From assembly GCA_022844405.1 (NCBI GenBank), contig JALHLV010000013.1:62001-126000 (forward strand): 64,000 bases of DNA. The letters are read 5' to 3'. The notes under the pieces were generated by a model. It had not been told where the DNA came from and searched no databases. It saw only the letters and a program-made list of their open reading frames with translations. Source of the stretch: Sphingomonadales bacterium. GTDB lineage: Bacteria > Pseudomonadota > Alphaproteobacteria > SMXS01. How positions within the stretch are numbered: the stretch's first letter is position 1; the number at the start of each line of letters is the position of its first letter. Shown in pieces: positions 30,209 through 39,334 of this stretch. Made by a program: the position numbers and the translations under genes.

Positions 30209-31564
30209 ATGGCCATATCGATCACCATGCCGGCGCTCTCGCCCACCATGGAAGAGGGCACCCTCTCCAAATGGCGGGTGAAGGAGGGCGACACGGTCAA
30301 GGCCGGCGACATCATCGCCGAGATCGAGACCGACAAGGCCACCATGGAAGTGGAAGCGGTCGACGAGGGCGTCGTCGGCAAGCTGCTGGTGCCGGAAGGC
30401 GCCGAGGGCGTGAAGGTCAATTCGGTCATCGCCATGCTGCTGGAGGACGGCGAGAAGGCCGCCGACCTGAAGGCGCCCGCCGCGCCCGCGCCGAAGGCGC
30501 AAGCCAAGGCCGCGCCCGCCGAGGATCACGACGTTCTCGCCAATCCGTCGGCGCGCCGCCTCGCCGAGGAAGAGGGCATCGACCTCGCCACCGTGAAGGG
30601 CAGCGGTCCCGATGGCCGGATCACCAAGGGCGACGTGCTCGCCGCCGTCGCGGGCGGACCGGTGCCCGCCGCGAAGCCGGTACCCGAAACGGCCGATGCG
30701 TCCGGCCGCGTCTTCGCCAGCCCTCTCGCCCGCAAGCTGGCGGCCGAGAAGGGCGTCGCACTGGCCGAAATCGGCGGGTCCGGACCCAATGGCCGGGTGA
30801 TCAAGGCCGACGTGATCGCGTTCGTGCCGAAGGCCAAGCCCGCCGGCGCGCCGTCATTTGCGCCCGTGACCGGCGACGCGCCGTTCGAGGAAGTCCGGCT
30901 GTCGACCATGCGCAAGACCATCGCCAGGCGCATGACCGAGGCCAAGCAGACGGTGCCGCATTTCTACCTGACCATCGAGGTGGAGATCGACAAGCTGCTG
31001 GACGTCCGCAAGGACCTGAACGACGTGGCCGGCGAAGGCCCCAAGCTGTCGGTCAACGACTTCATCATCCGCGCCGCCGCGCTGGCGCTGCGCCAGTTCC
31101 CCGATGCCAACGTGCAGTTCGCCGGCGACACGCTGCGCCGCTTCAGCCGCGCCGATGTTGCCGTGGCCGTGGCCATCGACGGCGGCCTGATCACGCCCAT
31201 CGTCAAGGGCGCCGAGAGCAAGACCGTCGCAGCCATCTCCACCGAGATGAAGGACCTGGCGGACCGGGCGCGCAAGGGCAAGCTGGCGCCCGAGGAATAC
31301 CAGGGCGGCACCATCTCGATCTCCAATCTGGGCATGTTCGGGATCAAGGAATTCCTGGCCGTCATCAACCCGCCGCAGGCGTCGATCCTCGCCATCGGCG
31401 CGGGCGAGAAGCGGCCGGTGGTGAAGAACGACCAGCTCGCCATCGCCACGGTGATGAGCGTCACCATGGCCTGCGATCACCGCGCCATGGACGGCGCCAT
31501 CGGCGCGCAATATCTTCAGATATTCAAGGCTCTCCTGGAGCATCCGGTCAGGCTGCTGGTTTAA
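30209..31564 (+). CDS. pdhC: Pyruvate dehydrogenase E2, dihydrolipoyllysine acetyltransferase
   Basis: A 451-residue E2. The lipoyl domain is at 1-80 (Lys43 in ETDKATME). Two E3-binding-type domains follow in tandem: about 109-146 ([20 protein letters not shown]...[11 protein letters not shown]) and about 168-205 ([20 protein letters not shown]...[11 protein letters not shown]). The acyltransferase domain starts near residue 225 and ends with the catalytic His424 in DHRAMDG. Most alphaproteobacterial E2 chains have one E3-binding domain, so the pair is notable. The complex needs E3 (lpd), which is not encoded in this operon. Confidence 0.97.
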   Translation: MAISITMPALSPTMEEGTLSKWRVKEGDTVKAGDIIAEIETDKATMEVEAVDEGVVGKLLVPEGAEGVKVNSVIAMLLEDGEKAADLKAPAAPAPKAQAKAAPAEDHDVLANPSARRLAEEEGIDLATVKGSGPDGRITKGDVLAAVAGGPVPAAKPVPETADASGRVFASPLARKLAAEKGVALAEIGGSGPNGRVIKADVIAFVPKAKPAGAPSFAPVTGDAPFEEVRLSTMRKTIARRMTEAKQTVPHFYLTIEVEIDKLLDVRKDLNDVAGEGPKLSVNDFIIRAAALALRQFPDANVQFAGDTLRRFSRADVAVAVAIDGGLITPIVKGAESKTVAAISTEMKDLADRARKGKLAPEEYQGGTISISNLGMFGIKEFLAVINPPQASILAIGAGEKRPVVKNDQLAIATVMSVTMACDHRAMDGAIGAQYLQIFKALLEHPVRLLV

Positions 31565-31630
31565 TCGGGGGAGCCATTCGGGAAGCGTCACGTCTGTTCA
31601 GGTAAACTCTTAGACAGGCGAGATAAGCAC

Positions 31631-31867
31631 ATGACGAAGCAGCTCCTTCACCTGGTCCTGGGTGGCCGGGTCAAGAATACGAAGTCGTCCGAGTTCGAGA
31701 ATATCAACGATGTGGACATCGTCGGCCTTTTCCCCAACTACGCCGAGGCGCTGAAGGCCTGGCGCGGCAAGGCCCAGTCCACCGTGGACGATGCGCGCAT
31801 GCGCTATTTCGTCGTCCATCTGCATCGGCTGATGGAGCCGGAGCAAGACCATGATCACGACCATTAA
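31631..31867 (+). CDS. DUF4170 domain protein
   Basis: A 78-residue protein beginning MTKQLLHLVLGGRVKNTKSS and containing DVDIVGLFPNYAEALKAWRG plus RMRYFVVHLHRLMEP, the DUF4170 pattern, with a His/Asp-rich tail (QDHDHDH) that could bind metal. Function is unknown. In alphaproteobacteria DUF4170 genes are often found beside pdh/lipA genes, as here. It starts 66 bp after pdhC. Confidence 0.8.
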   Translation: MTKQLLHLVLGGRVKNTKSSEFENINDVDIVGLFPNYAEALKAWRGKAQSTVDDARMRYFVVHLHRLMEPEQDHDHDH

Positions 31868-31877
31868 CCTCCGTGAC

Positions 31878-31960
31878 TTTGCGAGCGCAGCGAAGCAATC
31901 CAGCCATGCCGTTGATAGCTGTATGGCGGGTTGGCTAGATTGCTTCGCGTTGCTCGCAAA
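31878..31960. repeat. Imperfect palindromic intergenic repeat (GCGAGCGCAGCGAAGCAATC type)
   Basis: A left arm (31878-31906) TTTGCGAGCGCAGCGAAGCA... pairs with a right arm (31932-31960) at 25 of 29 positions around a 25-nt loop. The sequence type TTGCGAGCGNAGCGAAGCAATC is, from general knowledge, a recurrent palindromic repeat in alphaproteobacterial genomes. It sits between the DUF4170 gene and lipA, where many relatives have lpd. There is no T-run, so it is not a classical terminator. Confidence 0.75.
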
Positions 31961-32023
31961 ATCGGGTTGGGGAATGCGACCATGCGTTGGACATAATCGA
32001 CCCTTTGGCCTATGTGGTAATCC

Positions 32024-32950
32024 ATGAGCAACGTCGAGGTCATCAAGGGCGAGAAGCCCGAGCACGTCCGCAAGCCGGACTGGCTGCGCGTCAAGGCGCC
32101 GGGCTCTCCCGAGTACATGAAGACGCGCAAGCTGATGCGCGATCTCAAGCTCAACACGGTCTGCGAAGAGGCGGCCTGCCCGAATATCGGCGAGTGCTGG
32201 AGCCAGAAGCACGCCACCGTCATGATCCTGGGCGACATCTGCACCCGGGCCTGCGCGTTCTGCAACATCAAGACCGGCATGCCGCGCACCGTCGACCATG
32301 ACGAGCCCGAGCATGTGGCGACGGCGGTCGGCGAGCTGGGCCTCGAGCATGTGGTGATCACCTCGGTGGACCGCGACGATTTGCCGGACGGCGGCGCCAG
32401 CCAGTTCGTCAAGGTCATCATGAAGATCCGCGAGCATTCGCCCGGCACCACCATCGAGGTGCTGACGCCCGATTTCCTGCGCAAGAAGGGCGCCATCGAG
32501 GCGGTCGTCGAGGCGCGGCCCGACGTCTACAATCACAACCTCGAGACCGTGCCGCGGCTCTACACCTCGATCCGGCCGGGCGCGCGCTACTACAATTCGC
32601 TGCGCCTGCTGGATACGGTCAAGCGGCTCGATCCGTCGATCTTCACCAAGTCGGGCCTCATGGCCGGTCTGGGCGAGGACAAGCGCGAGGTCTATCAGGT
32701 GATGGACGACATGCGCGCCGCCGACGTCGATTTCCTGACCATCGGCCAGTATCTGCGGCCGACGCCGCGCCATGCCGAGGTCGCCCGCTACGTGACGCCG
32801 GACGAGTTCGCGTCCTATGCCAGGATGGCGCGGGCCAAGGGTTTCCTGATGGTGTCGGCGTCGCCGCTGACCCGGTCGAGCTACCACGCCGGGCAGGATT
32901 TCGCACAACTCCGGGCCAACCGGGAAGCACAACTGGCGACGGCGCGCTGA
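32024..32950 (+). CDS. lipA: Lipoyl synthase
   Basis: A 308-residue radical-SAM enzyme that inserts two sulfurs into octanoyl groups on lipoyl domains such as those of PdhB and PdhC encoded just upstream. Both iron-sulfur clusters are visible: the auxiliary cluster in [12 protein letters not shown] and the radical-SAM CxxxCxxC in [10 protein letters not shown]. The C-terminal RSSYHA-type motif reads [19 protein letters not shown] at 32024 follows the palindromic repeat by 63 bp. Confidence 0.98.
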   Translation: MSNVEVIKGEKPEHVRKPDWLRVKAPGSPEYMKTRKLMRDLKLNTVCEEAACPNIGECWSQKHATVMILGDICTRACAFCNIKTGMPRTVDHDEPEHVATAVGELGLEHVVITSVDRDDLPDGGASQFVKVIMKIREHSPGTTIEVLTPDFLRKKGAIEAVVEARPDVYNHNLETVPRLYTSIRPGARYYNSLRLLDTVKRLDPSIFTKSGLMAGLGEDKREVYQVMDDMRAADVDFLTIGQYLRPTPRHAEVARYVTPDEFASYARMARAKGFLMVSASPLTRSSYHAGQDFAQLRANREAQLATAR

Positions 32951-32983
32951 CCGCCGCTTTCGCCGATAAACATCGTGGGGGAA

Positions 32984-33439
32984 ATGCACAGGCACGCGGA
33001 GAAGCGGGTGCTGCCGCACACGGCCGAACAGATGTTCGCGGTCGTCGCCGACGTCGAGCACTATGACGATTTCCTCCCCTGGTGCACCGGCGTGCGCGTG
33101 TTCAAGCGCGAAGAGGGCATGTTCCTCGCCGACCTGATGATCGGCTACAAGGCGATCCGCGAGAAATTCAGCTCCCGGGTCGAGCTGTTCCCCCACGAGC
33201 GGATCAAGGTCACCTATTTGACCGGCCCCATGCGGCACCTGAACAACGACTGGCGGTTCATCGCCAATCCGGACGGCAGCTCCACCGTGGATTTCTCGAT
33301 CGAGTTCGAGTTCCGCAGCCGGCTGCTCGAGAAGCTGATCGGCGGCGTGTTCGACGAGATCGTCAGGCGCATGGTCAGCGCCTTCGTCGCCCGCGCCGAC
33401 GCGCTCTACGGCTCAGAAAAGCGACTGCATCAGCTCTAG
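32984..33439 (+). CDS. RatA-like/COQ10 START-domain protein
   Basis: A 151-residue START/SRPBCC-fold protein of the RatA/COQ10 family. The motifs HAEKRVLPHTAEQMFAVVAD, YDDFLPWCTGVRV and VDFSIEFEFRSRLLEKLIGG are typical. Family members are linked to ubiquinone binding (COQ10) or, in E. coli, named RatA for a ribosome-association effect; which applies here is uncertain. ATG at 32984 fits the family start, with GTG 32975 as an alternative. Its last 27 bp overlap the convergent cinA-type gene. Confidence 0.85.
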   Translation: MHRHAEKRVLPHTAEQMFAVVADVEHYDDFLPWCTGVRVFKREEGMFLADLMIGYKAIREKFSSRVELFPHERIKVTYLTGPMRHLNNDWRFIANPDGSSTVDFSIEFEFRSRLLEKLIGGVFDEIVRRMVSAFVARADALYGSEKRLHQL

Positions 33440-33907
33440 CGCCAGCTCCACCGACTTGCGGCGGACCACGGAACGGCCCTGGTCGCCGAACTGCATCTTG
33501 CGGTGGATGGTCTCGCCGTTCCGCCGCGCGGCGGCGAAATGCACCAGCCCCACGGACTTGTCGGTATCGTCCTTGGGCGGCCCGGCGATGCCGGTAATGG
33601 CGACGGCCACGTCGGCGCCCGAACGAGCCAATACACCGGCGACCATGGCGCGGGCGCAGGGTTCGCTCACCGCGCCGGGACCGGGACGGTTGAGGATGTC
33701 CCAGGACACGCCGAGCAGTTCGTTCTTGGCGTGGTTGCTGTAGGTGATGAAGCCCCGGTCGACCACGTCGGACGAGCCGGGCACCTCGGTGAGGCAGGCC
33801 ATCACCAGGCCGCCGGTACAGGATTCGGCGGCAGCCAGCTTCAGGCCTTTGGCGCGGGCGGCCGCCAGTACCTCGGCGGCGCGCGGGATCAGAGCGTCGG
33901 TATCCAT
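33413..33907 (-). CDS. CinA family protein (nicotinamide-nucleotide amidase, PncC type)
   Basis: A 164-residue CinA C-terminal-domain protein. Signatures are KLAAAESCTGGLVMACLTEV, FITYSNHAKNELLGV, CARAMVAGVLARSGADVAVA and ITGIAGP. The Ser of AESCTGG is the family nucleophile. It deamidates NMN to nicotinic acid mononucleotide in NAD recycling. The start overlaps the pgpA 3' end by 19 bp, and the 3' end overlaps the convergent ratA-like gene by 27 bp. It forms a leftward unit ispDF-pgpA-cinA. Confidence 0.93.
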   Translation of the reverse strand: MDTDALIPRAAEVLAAARAKGLKLAAAESCTGGLVMACLTEVPGSSDVVDRGFITYSNHAKNELLGVSWDILNRPGPGAVSEPCARAMVAGVLARSGADVAVAITGIAGPPKDDTDKSVGLVHFAAARRNGETIHRKMQFGDQGRSVVRRKSVELALELMQSLF

Positions 33908-34383
33908 GGTCCACCTGCGAACAAGATCAGGAAAAGCTGCAACAGGACGAAGGCGAACAGGCCGGCCAGCATGTCGTCCTGCATGATGCCGATGCCGCCC
34001 CGCCCATGCTTGTCGAGTAGATGGATCGGCCACGGCTTGAAGATGTCGAAGATGCGAAACAGCACGAAGGCGGCCAGGTACGCCCACAGCAGGTGCGGCG
34101 GTATCAGCAGGCACGCGATCCACTGGCCGGCGACCTCGTCGATCACCACCTCGCCGGGATCGGTCTGATCGAAATCCTGGATGTAGCGGGCCGACGACCA
34201 GCAGCCCAGCCCGAACACCAGCAGCGCGCCCGCGAGCAGCGCCAGCGGCCCCAGGAAGGTCTGGATGGCCCAGGCGAGGGGCAGGGCGGCCAGCGAACCG
34301 AAGGTGCCTGGCGCCGTCGGAATCCGCCCGACCCAGAACCAGGTGGACAGCCATGTGGCGGGATGCAGGAGGGGCGGTCTCAT
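33889..34383 (-). CDS. pgpA: Phosphatidylglycerophosphatase A
   Basis: A 164-residue membrane phosphatase that makes phosphatidylglycerol from phosphatidylglycerophosphate. Visible family motifs are STWFWVGRIPTAPGTFGSLA, DFDQTDPGEVVIDEVAGQWI and FRIFDIFKPWPI, with a late GGIGIMQDDMLAGLFA. It has about four membrane segments. Its ATG (34381-34383) overlaps the ispDF stop (ATGA). Confidence 0.95.
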   Translation of the reverse strand: MRPPLLHPATWLSTWFWVGRIPTAPGTFGSLAALPLAWAIQTFLGPLALLAGALLVFGLGCWSSARYIQDFDQTDPGEVVIDEVAGQWIACLLIPPHLLWAYLAAFVLFRIFDIFKPWPIHLLDKHGRGGIGIMQDDMLAGLFAFVLLQLFLILFAGGPWIPTL

Positions 34384-35531
34384 GAGGCCGTGTCGGGCAG
34401 CAGCACGCTGGCCGTCGCCTGCGCCGCGATGCCTTCGCCACGCCCGGTAAAGCCGAGCTTCTCGGTCGTCGTCGCCTTGACGTTGATGCGCCGGGCCGGG
34501 ATGCCGAGGATCTCGGCCAGCACGGCGGTCATCGGCGCCACATGGGGCGTCACCCTGGGCGCCTCGCAGATGATGGTCACGTCCACATTGGCGATGCGGC
34601 CGCCCTGGTCACGCACCAGCCGGACGGCTTCCTCGAGGAACAGCCGGGACGGCGCGCCTTTCCACTGCGGATCGCTGGGCGGGAAGTGCCGGCCGATATC
34701 GCCGGCGCCGACCGCGCCCAGGATCGCATCGACCAGCGCGTGCAGCGCCACGTCGGCGTCCGAATGGCCGATCAGGCCATGGGTATGGGGAATCCGGTGG
34801 CCACACAGCATCACATGGTCGCCCGGCCCCAGACGGTGGACGTCGAAGCCGGTGCCGCTGCACGGCAGCATGGCACGCGCCGACAGCGCGGCGACGTCTT
34901 CCGAGGTCGTCACCTTGATATTCCTCTCGTCGCCGTCGACCACATGCACGGCGTGGCCGGCCCGTTCCGCCACCGCCGCATCATCGGTCAGGTCGGCCAC
35001 ATCCGCCAGCGCCCGGTGCGCGGCGAGGATGATCTTGTAGCGGAAGCCCTGCGGCGTCTGCGCCCGGCGCAGGCTGTCGCGGTCGATGTTGCCGGTGACG
35101 ATCTCGCCGTCGACCTGCTTGATGGTGTCGGTCACCGCGAGGCCCGGAATGACTGCCTCATTATTGGACAGCGCATCGACGATGGCGCGGATCAGCCATT
35201 CGGAAACGAACGGGCGCGCGGCGTCGTGGATCAGCACCAGATCGGGGGTCTCGGCGGCCAGCGCCTCCAGGCCCAGCCGCACGGATTCCTGGCGGCTCGC
35301 GCCGCCCGTGCACGGCTCGGCGATGATCAATCCGATCGTCGACTCGTCGTAGAGCGGCCGGTCGCCGGGATGAATCACCACCTGAACGATATCGACCAAG
35401 CCACTGTCGAGAAAAGCCTTCACCGAATGACGCAGGATCGGTTGGCCATTCAGGTCCAGGTACTGCTTGGGCAGCGGTCCGCCGGCCCTCTGGCCTCGGC
35501 CCGCAGCGACGATCAGGGCTGCAACTTTCAC
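34380..35531 (-). CDS. ispDF: Bifunctional IspD/IspF enzyme of the MEP isoprenoid pathway
   Basis: A 383-residue fusion. The N-terminal cytidylyltransferase (about 1-220) has LIVAAGRGQRAGGPLPKQY, LIHDAARPFVSEWLI and RAQTPQGFRY. The C-terminal 2C-methyl-D-erythritol 2,4-cyclodiphosphate synthase (about 228-383) has GFDVHRLGPGD, LIGHSDADVALHALVDAIL and NVKATTTEKLGFTGRGEGIA. The fusion is common in alphaproteobacteria, and joins steps 3 and 5 of isoprenoid precursor synthesis. It is divergent from dusB with a 141-bp shared upstream region. Confidence 0.97.
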   Translation of the reverse strand: MKVAALIVAAGRGQRAGGPLPKQYLDLNGQPILRHSVKAFLDSGLVDIVQVVIHPGDRPLYDESTIGLIIAEPCTGGASRQESVRLGLEALAAETPDLVLIHDAARPFVSEWLIRAIVDALSNNEAVIPGLAVTDTIKQVDGEIVTGNIDRDSLRRAQTPQGFRYKIILAAHRALADVADLTDDAAVAERAGHAVHVVDGDERNIKVTTSEDVAALSARAMLPCSGTGFDVHRLGPGDHVMLCGHRIPHTHGLIGHSDADVALHALVDAILGAVGAGDIGRHFPPSDPQWKGAPSRLFLEEAVRLVRDQGGRIANVDVTIICEAPRVTPHVAPMTAVLAEILGIPARRINVKATTTEKLGFTGRGEGIAAQATASVLLPDTAS

Positions 35532-35615
35532 GATTGGTCCGGGTGTTGCTGTAAGCTAAGGTTCGCACCCAGTGTGTGCGAGAGTTTTCATCGGCGGTCA
35601 ACTGTGTGATAACAC

Positions 35616-35634
35616 TTGCACCAAATGGCATCTT
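35616..35634 (+). promoter_or_regulatory. Candidate NtrC-binding site upstream of dusB-ntrBC
   Basis: TTGCACCAAATGGCATCTT closely resembles the E. coli NtrC strong-site form TTGCACCAACATGGTGCTT, with the left half intact and the right half degenerate. It lies 38 bp before the dusB start. Autoregulation of nifR3-ntrBC by NtrC is known in alphaproteobacteria, which supports the assignment, but binding is not shown. Confidence 0.45.
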
Positions 35635-35672
35635 TGCTTAGGAAAACAGCAACCCTAGAGGTTGCATAAAAA

Positions 35673-36659
35673 ATGACCATCAAGATCGGCCAGCTTTCCA
35701 TCGAAGACCCCGTCGTGCTCGCGCCCATGTCCGGCGTGACCGACATGCCGTTCCGCAGGCTGGTGAAGCGCTACGGCGCCGGCCTGGTCGTGTCGGAGAT
35801 GATCGCCAGCGAGGCGATGATCCGCGAGACCCGCCGCACGCGCCAGATGGTCGCCAAGTCGGCCGAGGAGCAGCCGCTGTCCATGCAGCTCGCCGGCTGC
35901 GAGCCCAGGGTGATGGGCGAGGCGGCCAGGCTGAACGAGGATCTGGGCGCCGCGATCATCGATATCAACATGGGCTGCCCGGTGAAGAAGGTGGTCAACG
36001 GCGACGCCGGCTCGGCGCTGATGCGCGACCTGGACAATGCCTCGCGCATCATCGAGGGCACGGTCGAGGCCGTCTCGGTGCCGGTGACGCTGAAGATGCG
36101 CACGGGCTGGGATTACAATTGCCGCAACGCGCCCGAGCTGGCGCGGATTGCCCAGGACCGCGGTGTGAAGATGGTCACCGTCCATGGCCGCACCCGCAAC
36201 CAGCTTTACAAGGGCCATGCCGACTGGTCGTTCGTGCGCCAGGTGAAGGACGCGGTGAGCATCCCGGTGATCGTCAACGGCGACATCAACACGTTCGACG
36301 ACGTCGACGAGGCGCTGAAGCAGTCCGGCGCCGACGGCGTGATGATCGGCCGCGGCGCCTATGGCCGGCCCTGGTTCCCCGGGCAGGTGGTGCACTATCT
36401 GCGCACCGGCGAGAAGCTGCCCGATCCACCGCTCGCCGAGCAGCTCGACGTGCTGCTGGAGCACTACGAGGACATGCTGAGCCACTACGGCGCCGAGACT
36501 GGCGTGCGCGTGGCGCGCAAGCATATCGGCTGGTATTCCAAGGGCATGGTGGATTCGGGTGAGTTCCGCGACCGGGTCAACCGGCTGGACGACCCGCAAC
36601 AGGTCCGCGCCATGGTGCGCGCCTTCTACGAACCCCGGCTCGAAAGGCTGGCGGCCTGA
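35673..36659 (+). CDS. dusB: tRNA-dihydrouridine synthase (NifR3)
   Basis: A 328-residue FMN-dependent TIM-barrel enzyme reducing uridine in tRNA. It begins [20 protein letters not shown]. The catalytic Cys is in [19 protein letters not shown], and substrate/FMN motifs are [32 protein letters not shown] and [13 protein letters not shown]. It heads the conserved nifR3-ntrB-ntrC operon and is coupled to ntrB by TGATG (36657-36661). Confidence 0.97.
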   Translation: MTIKIGQLSIEDPVVLAPMSGVTDMPFRRLVKRYGAGLVVSEMIASEAMIRETRRTRQMVAKSAEEQPLSMQLAGCEPRVMGEAARLNEDLGAAIIDINMGCPVKKVVNGDAGSALMRDLDNASRIIEGTVEAVSVPVTLKMRTGWDYNCRNAPELARIAQDRGVKMVTVHGRTRNQLYKGHADWSFVRQVKDAVSIPVIVNGDINTFDDVDEALKQSGADGVMIGRGAYGRPWFPGQVVHYLRTGEKLPDPPLAEQLDVLLEHYEDMLSHYGAETGVRVARKHIGWYSKGMVDSGEFRDRVNRLDDPQQVRAMVRAFYEPRLERLAA

Positions 36660-37789
36660 TGCCGTCCGTGGCCAACCTGTTCCGCGGCAAGGGACAATCG
36701 CCGGTCAGCACCGAGGTGCTGATCAACGCGCTGCCCGATCCGCTGCTGGTGGTCGACCAGTCGGACCGCATCCGCTTCGCCAACCTGGCCGCCGAGCAGT
36801 TCTTCCAGTCCAGCGCCAAGATGCTGCAGACCCAGGGGTTGAGCGAGATCATCCCGTTCGACAGTCCGCTGATCGCTCTGGTCGGGCAGGTGCGCAACCG
36901 CGGGTCCTCGGTGTCCGAATACGGCCTGGTGGTGGCGACGCCGCGCATCGGCGTCCATAACCTTGACGTGCAGATATCGCCCATCGCCGAGGATCCGTCG
37001 CTGCTGGTGGTGACCCTGCGCGAGCGCGGCATCGCCAGCAAGATCGATCACCAGTTGCTGCACCGGGGCGCTAACCGCTCCATCGTCTCCATGGCAGCGG
37101 TGCTGGCGCACGAGATCAAGAACCCGCTGTCCGGCATCCGTGGCGCTGCCCAGCTCGTCGAAAGTTCGGTGGGCTCCGAGGACAAGGCGCTGCTGCGGCT
37201 GATCTGCGAGGAAACCGACCGCATCGTCGCTCTGGTCGACCGCATGGAGGTGTTCTCCGACCCGCGTCCCATCGACCGGGCGCCGGTCAACATCCACGAG
37301 GTGCTCGAGCATGTCCGCCGGGTGGCCGAGAACGGCTTTGCCCGCAGCGTGAAGTTCAGCGAGCTCTACGATCCGTCGCTGCCGCCGGTGCAGGGTGACC
37401 GCAACCTGCTGATCCAGGTGTTCCTCAACCTGGTGAAGAACGCCGCCGAGGCGGCGCCCGAAGACGGCGGCGAGATCACCCTGACGACAGCCTACCGCCA
37501 CGGCGTGCGCGTCGCGGTGCCCGGGACGCGCGAGCGGATCAACCTGCCGCTCGAGATCTGCGTCGTCGACAACGGGTCGGGCGTGCCCGACGACCTGCAA
37601 TCTCACCTGTTCGACCCGTTCGTGACCACCAAGCCCGGCGGCACCGGCCTGGGCCTGGCACTGGTCGCCAAGATCGTCGGCGACCATGGCGGCGTCATCG
37701 AATGCGACTCCGTGCCGCGGAAGACCATTTTCCGCGTGCTGCTGCCGACCGGACCAAGACCCACCAAAACCGATAGGCGGCACCCATGA
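36659..37789 (+). CDS. ntrB: Nitrogen regulation sensor histidine kinase NtrB
   Basis: A 376-residue soluble kinase/phosphatase. A PAS-like sensor domain (about 15-125) is followed by the phosphoacceptor His151 in [20 protein letters not shown] and the ATP-binding boxes ([50 protein letters not shown]). It controls NtrC phosphorylation in response to PII/nitrogen status. The start overlaps dusB (TGATG) and the stop overlaps ntrC (ATGA), so the three are tightly coupled. Confidence 0.97.
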   Translation: MPSVANLFRGKGQSPVSTEVLINALPDPLLVVDQSDRIRFANLAAEQFFQSSAKMLQTQGLSEIIPFDSPLIALVGQVRNRGSSVSEYGLVVATPRIGVHNLDVQISPIAEDPSLLVVTLRERGIASKIDHQLLHRGANRSIVSMAAVLAHEIKNPLSGIRGAAQLVESSVGSEDKALLRLICEETDRIVALVDRMEVFSDPRPIDRAPVNIHEVLEHVRRVAENGFARSVKFSELYDPSLPPVQGDRNLLIQVFLNLVKNAAEAAPEDGGEITLTTAYRHGVRVAVPGTRERINLPLEICVVDNGSGVPDDLQSHLFDPFVTTKPGGTGLGLALVAKIVGDHGGVIECDSVPRKTIFRVLLPTGPRPTKTDRRHP

Positions 37790-39225
37790 GCGAGGGAACC
37801 ATCCTGATAGCCGACGACGACCGTGCGATCCGCACGGTGCTGAATCAGGCGCTCGGCCGGCTGGGATACGACGTGCGCACCACCGGTAACGCGGCGACGC
37901 TGTGGAGCTGGATATCGAATGGCGAGGGCGACCTGGTCATCACCGATGTGATCATGCCCGACGAGAACGGCCTCGACCTGCTGCCGCGCATTCGCAAGGT
38001 GCGCGGCGACCTGCCGATCATCGTCATGAGCGCCCACAACACGTTGAGCACGGCGCTGAAGGCCACTGAGCGCGGCGCCTACGACTACCTGGCCAAGCCG
38101 TTCGACCTGACCGAGCTGACCAATGTGGTCAAGCGCGCGCTGGCGCGTCCCAAGCGCAACGATACCCCCGAGCAGGCGCCCGACGACGACGGCATGCCGC
38201 TGGTCGGCCGGTCGCCGGCCATGCAGGAAATCTACCGCGTGCTGGCGCGCCTGGTGCCCACCGACCTGACCGTGATGATCTTCGGCGAGTCGGGCACCGG
38301 CAAGGAGCTGATCGCCCGGGCGCTGCACCAGTTCGGCAAGCGCCGCAACGGGCCGTTCGTCGCCATCAACATGGCCGCGATCCCGCGCGAGCTGATCGAG
38401 AGCGAGCTGTTCGGCCACGAGAAAGGCGCCTTCACCGGCGCCACCTCGCGCCATAGCGGCCGTTTCGAGCAGGCTCAGGGCGGCACTCTGTTCCTCGACG
38501 AGATCGGTGACATGCCGCCCGAAGCACAGACCCGGCTGCTGCGCGTGCTGCAGGAAGGCGAGTACACCACGGTCGGCGGCCGCACGCCGATCTCGACCGA
38601 CGTGCGCATCATCGCCGCCACCAACCGCGACCTGCGCCAGCAGATCCACCAGGGCCTGTTCCGCGAGGACCTGTTCTACCGCCTGAACGTGGTGCCGCTG
38701 CGCCTGCCGCCGCTGCGCGACCGGCTCGACGACATTCCGGACCTGGTGCGCCACTTTCTCAACCAGGCCGGCCTGGAGGGGCTGCCGCAGAAGTCGCTCG
38801 ACAGTTTCGCGCTGGAGCGGCTGAAGCGTCACAACTGGCCCGGCAACGTCCGCGAGCTCGAGAACGTGGTCAAGCGCATCGTCGCGCTCTATTCCGAGGA
38901 ACTCATCGGCGTCGAGGTGGTCAGCGCCGAACTCGCCGAAACCGAGCGCCGGGTGGCGCCGGCCGCCGGCGTCGAGGCCGACAATCTGGCCGGCGCGGTG
39001 GAGAACCATCTCGAGCGCTACTTCGCCGCCCATGGTGACGGCCTCCCACCCAAGGGTCTCTACGACCGGATCATCAAGGAAGTGGAGCGGCCGCTGCTCA
39101 ACATCGTGCTGTCGTCGACGCGGGGCAACCAGATCCGCGCCGCCGAGCTGCTGGGCCTCAACCGCAACACCCTGCGCAAGAAGATACGCGAGCTGGACAT
39201 TCCGGTGAACCGGGGCCTGAAATAG
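37786..39225 (+). CDS. ntrC: Nitrogen regulation response regulator NtrC
   Basis: A 479-residue sigma-54 activator. The receiver domain has Asp54 in [13 protein letters not shown]. The AAA+ domain has Walker [16 protein letters not shown], an intact GAFTGA loop ([17 protein letters not shown]) and [15 protein letters not shown]-terminal Fis-type HTH reads [20 protein letters not shown]. It activates nitrogen-assimilation promoters when phosphorylated by NtrB. A 109-bp gap with a perfect palindrome (39253-39264) separates it from ntrY. Confidence 0.98.
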   Translation: MSEGTILIADDDRAIRTVLNQALGRLGYDVRTTGNAATLWSWISNGEGDLVITDVIMPDENGLDLLPRIRKVRGDLPIIVMSAHNTLSTALKATERGAYDYLAKPFDLTELTNVVKRALARPKRNDTPEQAPDDDGMPLVGRSPAMQEIYRVLARLVPTDLTVMIFGESGTGKELIARALHQFGKRRNGPFVAINMAAIPRELIESELFGHEKGAFTGATSRHSGRFEQAQGGTLFLDEIGDMPPEAQTRLLRVLQEGEYTTVGGRTPISTDVRIIAATNRDLRQQIHQGLFREDLFYRLNVVPLRLPPLRDRLDDIPDLVRHFLNQAGLEGLPQKSLDSFALERLKRHNWPGNVRELENVVKRIVALYSEELIGVEVVSAELAETERRVAPAAGVEADNLAGAVENHLERYFAAHGDGLPPKGLYDRIIKEVERPLLNIVLSSTRGNQIRAAELLGLNRNTLRKKIRELDIPVNRGLK

Positions 39226-39252
39226 GCGCCGGCCACCCGCCAAATCGGGTGA

Positions 39253-39264
39253 TGCAAATTTGCA
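39253..39264. promoter_or_regulatory. Perfect 12-bp palindrome in the ntrC-ntrY gap
   Basis: TGCAAATTTGCA lies 71 bp before the ntrY start. The TGCA...TGCA ends recall NtrC half-sites, but the spacing is shorter than the consensus TGCACC-N5-GGTGCA. It is offered as a possible operator only. Confidence 0.3.
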
Positions 39265-39334
39265 ACATTATGTTACCCTGCGCCCGCGTCCGCTCCGGGC
39301 GCGCTGGTTGATCCGGGATCTGAAGCCCCACTGA

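Noticed and set aside
33413-33439. Convergent 27-bp overlap of ratA-like and cinA genes as a regulatory antisense
   Set aside because: Short 3' overlaps are common in compact genomes; nothing else suggests regulation.
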